Shown: in pieces, positions 6,222 to 11,502 of the stretch
How the letters are laid out: each line of letters begins with the position of its first letter
How positions within the stretch are numbered: the stretch's first letter is position 1
Origin: Paucimonas sp.
GTDB lineage: Bacteria > Pseudomonadota > Gammaproteobacteria > Burkholderiales > Burkholderiaceae_D
Assembly: GCA_029266815.1 (NCBI GenBank)
Contig: JAQSWC010000082.1
Location: 1-11,502 of the forward strand
Direction: 5' to 3'
DNA length: 11,502 bases
The notes under the pieces: generated by a model
Told to the model about the DNA's origin: nothing
Seen by the model: only the letters and a program-made list of their open reading frames with translations
Database searches by the model: none
Position numbers and translations under genes: made by a program

Positions 6222-7686
6222 ATGCGTCTACTCCAGAAAGCACTCACGTTCGATGACGTGCTCCTCGTGCCGGCCCACTCGGATATTCTTCCCAAAGATA
6301 CCTCTCTCAAAACGCGGCTGACGCGCAAAATTTCGCTCAACATTCCGCTGCTTTCCGCGGCAATGGACACGGTTACCGAAGCACGGCTGGCCATTGCCAT
6401 GGCCCAGGAAGGCGGCATCGGTATCGTCCACAAGAATTTGACAGCGAAGGATCAGGCGCGCGAAATCGCGAAGGTCAAACGATTCGAGTCGGGTGTAGTA
6501 CGCGACCCGATCACGATTCCACCCACGATGCGTATCCGCGACGTGATTGCGCTCTCGCAGCAGCACGGCATCAGCGGCTTCCCTGTAGTGGAAGGCAGGC
6601 AGGTCGTGGGCATCATCACCAATCGCGATCTGCGCTTCGAGGAGGAACTTGACGCGGAAGTGCGCGCCAAGATGACGCCCCGCGAAAAGCTGGTCTTCGT
6701 GAAGGATGGCGCAGATCTGTCAGAAGCGAAGCGCTTGATGAACAAGCACCGGCTGGAACGCGTGATCGTCGTGAATGACGCCTTCGAGCTGCGCGGCCTG
6801 ATCACGGTGAAAGACATCCAGAAAGCGACTGAGCATCCGAATGCCTCTAAGGACGATCAAGGCAAGCTGCGTGTGGGCGCCGCGGTCGGCGTCGGTGCCG
6901 ACAACGACGAGCGCATCGACCTGCTGGTGAAAGCCGGTGTAGACGTGATCGTGGTCGATACGGCGCACGGCCATTCAAAGGGAGTGCTGGATCGCGTGAA
7001 GTGGATCAAGCAGAACTATTCGGGTGTGGAGGTCATCGGCGGCAACATCGCGACTGCTGCAGCTGCCAGAGCCCTGATGGAGCACGGCGCAGATGGAGTG
7101 AAGGTCGGTATCGGCCCAGGTTCTATTTGCACTACGCGCATTGTGGCCGGTGTAGGCGTACCGCAGATTACGGCGATTTCCAATGTCTCCGAGGCATTGA
7201 AAGGTACCGGCATTCCCTGCATCGCCGACGGCGGCATCCGCTATTCCGGCGATATTTCCAAGGCACTGGCCGCAGGCGCGTCGAGCGTGATGATGGGCAG
7301 CATGTTCGCCGGCACCGAGGAAGCGCCGGGCGAAGTCATTCTTTATCAAGGGCGCAGCTACAAATCCTACCGCGGCATGGGTAGCCTGGGCGCGATGTCG
7401 GAAGGCTCGGCAGACCGCTATTTCCAGGACGCGGCCAATAACGCCGACAAGTTCGTCCCGGAAGGCATCGAAGGCCGGCCGCGTGCCTTACAAGGGCAGT
7501 GTGCTCGCGATCATTTATCAGCTTGTCGGAGGTGTTCGTTCTTCAATGGGCTACTGCGGTTGCGCAACGATTGATGAACTGCGCGAAAAGGCAGAATTCG
7601 TCGAGATCACGTCGGCCGGCATGCGCGAGTCGCATGTACACGACGTGCAGATCACGAAGGAAGCGCCGAATTACCGTATCGAGTAA
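6222..7686 (+). CDS. guaB: Inosine-5'-monophosphate dehydrogenase, frameshifted near the C-terminus
   Basis: Oxidises IMP to XMP with NAD, the committed step to GMP. The first frame encodes residues 1-419 correctly: N-terminal barrel part (LTFDDVLLVPA), two CBS domains (about 95-205), VVDTAHGHS (244-252), GGNIATAAAA, the catalytic loop GPGSICTTR with Cys303, DGGIRYSGDI (336-345) and the flap with SADRYFQ (Arg399, Tyr400). After GIEGR (415-419) the frame is lost and ends at 7574 with unrelated residues. The proper ending, from VPYKGSVLAIIYQLVGGVR to ESHVHDVQITKEAPNYRIE, continues in the +1 frame from 7483 to the stop at 7686. Removing four bases gives 486 residues, the normal bacterial length. 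The missing part includes the conserved ESH segment, which helps bind the monovalent cation across subunits, so the protein as written should be inactive. Whether the defect is real or an error cannot be told here. Confidence 0.95.
7473..7480 (+). repeat. Tandem GGCC duplication that shifts the guaB frame
   Basis: The sequence reads GGCCGGCC followed by GCGTGCCT. A single GGCC would give the family sequence EGRVPYKG in frame. The doubled unit adds four bases and moves the reading frame by +1. The eight bases are self-complementary. Confidence 0.8.
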
Positions 7687-7698
7687 AACTGACCAGCC

Positions 7699-8769
7699 AT
7701 GAAGCCGGAAACGACCACGGGGCAGTTCAGTACTGTTCTCGACAGCCAATTGCAGACGTGGTCGGCAGAGCCCTTACGGCAGGTTGCATCGCTGGAAGAG
7801 CCTGAGGAGCACGGTGATCGACAGTTAGCACGGATACGCCGTATCGGACGCCGCTTGTTCCAAGTCGCTGAATGCGTGGTGTGCTTTAATCGCGCCGAGG
7901 ATAACGAATACGAGTCGTCCGCAGGCTGGACGACGGTGGAAGAAGTGTTCTGCGCCAGCCTTCCGACGCCATCCGCTCTGGTCGTAGTGCCGGATATGCG
8001 GCTTCACAAGAAAATGAAACGGCACCGCATGGTCGCCGATGAGCCCCATATGCGTTTCTATGCCTCCTATCCGATACGCAGCAGGGATAGCACCGCAATT
8101 GGCAGCATCAGCCTGGTCGATTATTTTCCGCGTCAGCTTACTGCGGAAGAGGGAGAGTCCCTGGTCGATCTGGCGCGTCTGGTGGAAGCGGAAATGCGGG
8201 CGCGTTCGGTCAGCGCCGCTCAACAGGAGCTTCGACGTAAGAATCGCCATCTGCGCCGCAAGTCTCTGATCGATCCTCTACTCAATATCTGGAACCGCGG
8301 CGCCATTCTGCGCATTCTCACCATCGAAGCAATACGCTGCGACAAGGCGGGCGAGCCGCTGTCGCTGATCGTGATCGATCTCGATCACTTCAAGAAAATC
8401 AACGATACATACGGCCATACCACTGGTGACGCGGCGCTGGTGCGCGTTGCCGGTCTCTTGCGGTCTTGCATACGCGAGCGCGAGGCTCTCGGCCGCTACG
8501 GCGGGGAAGAATTCCTTGTCGTACTGCCGGGCGTATCGCAAGAGGCTGCCATGACAGTGGCTGAACGCATGCGGGCGGCTGTCGCCGCAAGTTCGGAACA
8601 GGTCGGCAATGCCGCGCTGAGTTTTTCGATTAGCGCCGGGGTGGCCTCCACCGAGGTGTTCGCCACTGCGACCACCGAAGCGATGATCAGCTACGCCGAT
8701 TTCGCGCTGTACCAGGCAAAGGATGCGGGACGCAACTGCGTAAAGCCTGCCTTAGCGTGCGCACTATAG
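7699..8769 (+). CDS. GAF-GGDEF diguanylate cyclase
   Basis: A 356-residue cytoplasmic protein predicted to make cyclic di-GMP from two GTP. An N-terminal GAF-type sensor domain (about 40-165, with ALVVVPDMR, MRFYASYPIRS and IGSISLVDYFPRQL) is joined by a helical, Arg-rich linker (about 165-190) to a GGDEF domain (190-350). Catalytic features are intact: DPLLNIWNR (192-200), IDLDHFKKINDTYGH (226-240; metal ligand Asp227), GD at 243-244 and GGEEF (268-272). The inhibitory I-site, normally RxxD five residues before GGEEF, reads RERE (259-262), so product inhibition may be weak. No membrane segment is seen. It lies 12 nt after the guaB stop and 27 nt before guaA, hence likely co-transcribed. No clear ribosome binding site precedes ATG 7699. 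The GAF ligand is unknown. Confidence 0.93.
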   Translation: MKPETTTGQFSTVLDSQLQTWSAEPLRQVASLEEPEEHGDRQLARIRRIGRRLFQVAECVVCFNRAEDNEYESSAGWTTVEEVFCASLPTPSALVVVPDMRLHKKMKRHRMVADEPHMRFYASYPIRSRDSTAIGSISLVDYFPRQLTAEEGESLVDLARLVEAEMRARSVSAAQQELRRKNRHLRRKSLIDPLLNIWNRGAILRILTIEAIRCDKAGEPLSLIVIDLDHFKKINDTYGHTTGDAALVRVAGLLRSCIREREALGRYGGEEFLVVLPGVSQEAAMTVAERMRAAVAASSEQVGNAALSFSISAGVASTEVFATATTEAMISYADFALYQAKDAGRNCVKPALACAL

Positions 8770-8796
8770 ATTTTTTGTTATTCAACTGGTTCTTTC

Positions 8797-10407
8797 ATGC
8801 ATTCCAAGATACTCATCCTTGATTTCGGTTCGCAAGTCACTCAACTGATCGCGCGCCGCGTGCGCGAAGCCGGCGTATTTTCCGAAGTCCATCCGTACGA
8901 TGTATCCGATGATTTCATCCGCGGTTACGGCGCGGCGGGCATCATCCTTTCCGGCAGCCATAACTCGACGCTGGAAGGCGATGCACCGCGCGCGCCGCAA
9001 GCAGTGTTCGAGGCGGGTGTCCCTGTGCTTGGTATTTGTTACGGCATGCAGACCATGGCCGCGCAGTTGGGCGGCAAGGTGGAAAACGGCAGGGTACGCG
9101 AATTCGGCTATGCCGAAGTGCGCGCGCGCGGCCATTCGAAACTGCTGAATGGCATCAACGACTTCGTCACGGACGAAGGGCATGGGATGCTGCGTGTATG
9201 GATGAGCCACGGCGACAAGGTGCTGGAAATGCCGTCGGGCTTCAAGCTGATGGGAAACACCGAAAGCTGCCCGATTGCCGCGATGTGTGATGAAGAGCGT
9301 CATTTTTACGCGGTGCAGTTCCATCCCGAGGTCACGCATACCTCGCAGGGAAGAGCAATCCTCGGCCGCTTTGTGCACGAAATCTGCGGCTGCAAGTCGG
9401 ATTGGAACATGCCCGACTACATCACGGAGGCCGTGGAAGCCATCCGCAAACAGGTGGGTTCCGATGAGGTGATCCTCGGCCTCTCCGGCGGCGTCGATTC
9501 GAGCGTGGCTGCCGCACTGATCCATCGCGCCATCGGCGACCAACTGACCTGCGTATTCGTCGACCACGGCCTCTTGCGCCTGAACGAAGGCAAGATGGTG
9601 ATGGACATGTTCGCGAAGAACCTGGGCGTGAAGGTCATCCAGGCCGATGCGACGGACCAGTTCATGGGCCATCTCGCCGGCGTCAGCGATCCCGAGCAGA
9701 AGCGCAAGATCATCGGCCGCGAGTTCGTTGAGGTTTTCCAGCGCGAGGCGGGCAAGCTACCGAATGCGAAGTGGCTGGCGCAAGGCACTATTTATCCCGA
9801 CGTGATCGAATCGGCCGGCAAGGGCAAAAAGGGCCAGACCATCAAGAGCCATCACAACGTCGGCGGCTTGCCAGAGACGCTGAATCTCAAGTTGCTGGAG
9901 CCGCTGCGCGAACTGTTCAAGGACGAGGTACGCAAACTGGGCGTTGCGCTCGGCCTACCGCACGACATGGTGTACCGCCATCCTTTCCCCGGTCCGGGCC
10001 TGGGTGTGCGCATTCTCGGCGAAGTGAAGAAGGAATATGCCGACCTGCTGCGCCGCGCAGATGCGATCTTTATCGAAGAGCTGCGCAACACGCGATATGA
10101 AGGCGTAGTGGTGGAAGGCACCGATCCGGATGCCGCTCCGCGCAATTGGTACGAAGCGACCTCGCAGGCGTTCGCAGTCTTCCTTCCGGTGAAATCAGTG
10201 GGAGTGATGGGCGACGGCCGCACCTACGACTATGTGGTGGCGCTGCGCGCAGTGCAGACGCAGGATTTCATGACGGCGCACTGGGCGCATTTGCCGCATG
10301 ACTTGTTGGGCCGCGTGTCGAACCGCATCATCAATGAAGTTCGCGGCCTGAACCGCGTGGTCTACGACATCTCCGGAAAGCCGCCGGCGACGATTGAGTG
10401 GGAATAA
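8797..10407 (+). CDS. guaA: GMP synthase (glutamine-hydrolysing)
   Basis: Converts XMP to GMP using ATP and glutamine, the step after GuaB. The 536-residue sequence has the expected three parts. The class I glutamine amidotransferase domain (about 1-200) has the nucleophile in GICYGMQ (Cys81) and His176/Glu178 in FHPEV. The ATP-pyrophosphatase domain has the P-loop SGGVDSS (230-236), VDHGLLR and QGTIYPDVIES. The C-terminal dimerisation and XMP-binding domain has RHPFPGPGLGVRILGEV and ends in ATIEWE. All key residues are present. The segment SGSHNSTLEGDAPRAP (52-67) stands where E. coli-type enzymes have SGGPES, a variation I associate with betaproteobacterial enzymes from memory. A convincing Shine-Dalgarno is lacking before ATG 8797. 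Followed after 3 nt by queE. Confidence 0.98.
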   Translation: MHSKILILDFGSQVTQLIARRVREAGVFSEVHPYDVSDDFIRGYGAAGIILSGSHNSTLEGDAPRAPQAVFEAGVPVLGICYGMQTMAAQLGGKVENGRVREFGYAEVRARGHSKLLNGINDFVTDEGHGMLRVWMSHGDKVLEMPSGFKLMGNTESCPIAAMCDEERHFYAVQFHPEVTHTSQGRAILGRFVHEICGCKSDWNMPDYITEAVEAIRKQVGSDEVILGLSGGVDSSVAAALIHRAIGDQLTCVFVDHGLLRLNEGKMVMDMFAKNLGVKVIQADATDQFMGHLAGVSDPEQKRKIIGREFVEVFQREAGKLPNAKWLAQGTIYPDVIESAGKGKKGQTIKSHHNVGGLPETLNLKLLEPLRELFKDEVRKLGVALGLPHDMVYRHPFPGPGLGVRILGEVKKEYADLLRRADAIFIEELRNTRYEGVVVEGTDPDAAPRNWYEATSQAFAVFLPVKSVGVMGDGRTYDYVVALRAVQTQDFMTAHWAHLPHDLLGRVSNRIINEVRGLNRVVYDISGKPPATIEWE

Positions 10408-10410
10408 GTT

Positions 10411-11043
10411 TTGGCCTATAGCGTCAAGGAAATCTTCTATACCTTGCAGGGCGAGGGCGCTCAGGCGGGCCGTGCGTCGGTATTCTGTCGATTTGCCGGC
10501 TGCAACCTGTGGTCGGGCCGGGAAGAGGACCGCAGTTCTGCCGTCTGCAAGTTCTGCGATACGGATTTCGTCGGCACCGACGGCGAACGCGGAGGGAAAT
10601 ATGATGCGGCAGGGCTGGCGCAGGCAATCGCGGAGCTGTGGCCCGCGGCACAGCCGTCACGCAAGTACGTGGTGTTCACTGGCGGCGAGCCGCTTCTGCA
10701 ACTGGATGAAGCTTTGGTCGACGCCTTGCACGAGAGCAGCTTCGAGATCGCGATCGAAACGAACGGTACGCTGCCGGTGCCACAAGGCGTGGACTGGGTA
10801 TGCGTCAGCCCGAAAATGGGTTCCGAGCTCGTGGTACGGCAAGGTGGGGAACTGAAGGTCGTGGTTCCGCAACCTGGTCAGGATCTGGATGGCTATGCTG
10901 CTCTCGATTTCGAGCACTTCTTTGTTCAGCCGATGGACGGCGTGAACCAAGAGCACAACACCAAGCTGGCTATTGAAATCTGCAAGAACGATCCTCGCTG
11001 GCGTCTCAGCCTGCAAACACATAAACTGCTCCAGATCCCCTGA
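10411..11043 (+). CDS. queE: 7-carboxy-7-deazaguanine synthase (radical SAM)
   Basis: Radical SAM enzyme that ring-contracts 6-carboxy-5,6,7,8-tetrahydropterin to 7-carboxy-7-deazaguanine on the way to queuosine and preQ0. The protein is 210 residues. The Fe-S cluster motif is the unusual CX14CX2C type (Cys31, Cys46, Cys49, within GCNLWSGREED and CKFCDTDFVGTDG), the insertion known from Burkholderia QueE, in place of the common CX3CX2C. The SAM-binding GGEP lies at 91-94, followed by IAIETNGT, and HNTKLAIEIC and WRLSLQTHK lie near the C-terminus. It starts with TTG 10411, three nt after the guaA stop. The weak GGGA ribosome site is inside the guaA 3' end, so translational coupling is likely. 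The TTG start is chosen because the homologous N-terminus (YSVKEIFYTLQGEG) begins immediately and no ATG is available upstream in frame. Confidence 0.95.
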   Translation: MAYSVKEIFYTLQGEGAQAGRASVFCRFAGCNLWSGREEDRSSAVCKFCDTDFVGTDGERGGKYDAAGLAQAIAELWPAAQPSRKYVVFTGGEPLLQLDEALVDALHESSFEIAIETNGTLPVPQGVDWVCVSPKMGSELVVRQGGELKVVVPQPGQDLDGYAALDFEHFFVQPMDGVNQEHNTKLAIEICKNDPRWRLSLQTHKLLQIP

Positions 11044-11055
11044 CTCAAGCCTTTC

Positions 11056-11499
11056 ATGCTTACCATTACACGCAAACTCGAATTCGACGCAGGGCACCGC
11101 ATTCCCGACCACAAGAGCCAGTGCCGCAACCTGCACGGGCATCGTTATACAGTGGAGATCACCCTGGTCGGCAATGTCATCGAGGACGAAGGCAGTTCCG
11201 ATAACGGCATGATCATGGATTTCTCAGATGTGAAGGCCTTGGCGAAGCAGCATCTGATCGATGTATGGGACCACGCCTTCATCGTCTACAGCAAGGATGA
11301 AGCGGTCCGCAATTTCCTGGACAGCCTGCCTGGCCATAAGACGGTGGTCATTGACACCATCCCTACAGTAGAGAATCTGGCGCGCACGGCATTCGGCATT
11401 CTCAAAACGGTGTATCAGGACCGATACGGTACTGGACTCCATCTGCACAAGCTCGTGCTGCATGAAACGCCCAATTGCTGGGCGGAGATCACGGAATAA
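11056..11499 (+). CDS. queD: 6-carboxy-5,6,7,8-tetrahydropterin synthase
   Basis: Converts 7,8-dihydroneopterin triphosphate (made from GTP by GTP cyclohydrolase I) to 6-carboxytetrahydropterin, the substrate of QueE. The 147-residue sequence belongs to the PTPS/QueD fold. Zinc ligands His14 (DAGH), His28 and His30 (LHGHRY) are present, with the catalytic Cys23 in SQCRNLHGH. DFSDVK (55-60), WDHAF with Asp72/His73, PTVENLAR (103-110) and the substrate-anchoring Glu137 in LHETPNCWAEI also match. Cys23 between the zinc histidines favours QueD over eukaryotic-type pyruvoyl-tetrahydropterin synthase. It begins 12 nt after queE, with no strong ribosome site visible, and the stop lies three bases before the window edge. 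queC and queF are not in view. Confidence 0.96.
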   Translation: MLTITRKLEFDAGHRIPDHKSQCRNLHGHRYTVEITLVGNVIEDEGSSDNGMIMDFSDVKALAKQHLIDVWDHAFIVYSKDEAVRNFLDSLPGHKTVVIDTIPTVENLARTAFGILKTVYQDRYGTGLHLHKLVLHETPNCWAEITE

Positions 11500-11502
11500 G
11501 CT

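Noticed and set aside
8757..8776. GTGCGCAC palindrome followed by T-run at the end of the GGDEF gene as a terminator before guaA
   Set aside because: The palindrome has no loop, so it cannot fold into a stable hairpin of terminator length, and the short gap to guaA favours continued transcription.
8782..9672. A 296-codon open frame on the minus strand opposite guaA
   Set aside because: guaA is certain on the plus strand. The antisense frame has no recognisable domain and is rich in His, Arg and Ala, as expected from reading a GC-rich gene backwards.

Overview
This 11.5 kb window reads as ordinary chromosomal housekeeping DNA from a betaproteobacterium. The protein sequences and the neighbour pairs (smpB divergent from ratA-rnfH, a DUF4124 protein beside guaB, guaB/guaA close together, a QueE with a CX14CX2C cluster motif) fit that class. 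A Nitrosomonadales member such as Nitrosospira is my best guess, but it rests on remembered family similarity and not on a search. I see no phage, transposase, CRISPR array, rRNA or tRNA.

Layout. (1) 1-2337 (+): ppsA, phosphoenolpyruvate synthase, cut by the left edge and followed by a strong intrinsic terminator at 2472-2508. (2) 2338-2658: a 321-bp gap holding a long imperfect inverted repeat, the terminator and an 11-bp direct repeat. (3) 2659-4046 (+): a two-gene membrane unit, a short NfeD-like protein and the SPFH/paraslipin QmcA. (4) 4216-4665 (-): smpB (trans-translation), divergent from (5) ratA and rnfH (+), which overlap by 14 nt. (6) 5526-6035 (-): a secreted DUF4124 protein. (7) 6222-11499 (+): guaB, a GAF-GGDEF diguanylate cyclase, guaA, queE and queD, with short gaps (3 to 27 nt), probably one transcription unit starting at a perfect TATAAT box at 6190-6195.

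The last unit is organised around guanine nucleotides. GuaB and GuaA convert IMP to GMP, the precursor of GTP. The GGDEF protein should turn GTP into cyclic di-GMP. QueD and QueE act on the GTP-derived pterin on the way to queuosine. A signalling cyclase between the two GMP-synthesis genes is the most notable gene arrangement here.

The most striking sequence-level oddity is that guaB is out of frame as written. A direct duplication of GGCC at 7473-7480 shifts the frame after residue 419. The lost C-terminal part (about 68 residues, ending at 7686) is intact in the next frame. Removing four bases restores a full-length 486-residue IMP dehydrogenase. This is either a sequence or assembly error or a real recent mutation. 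I did not find a convincing wholly new biological system.
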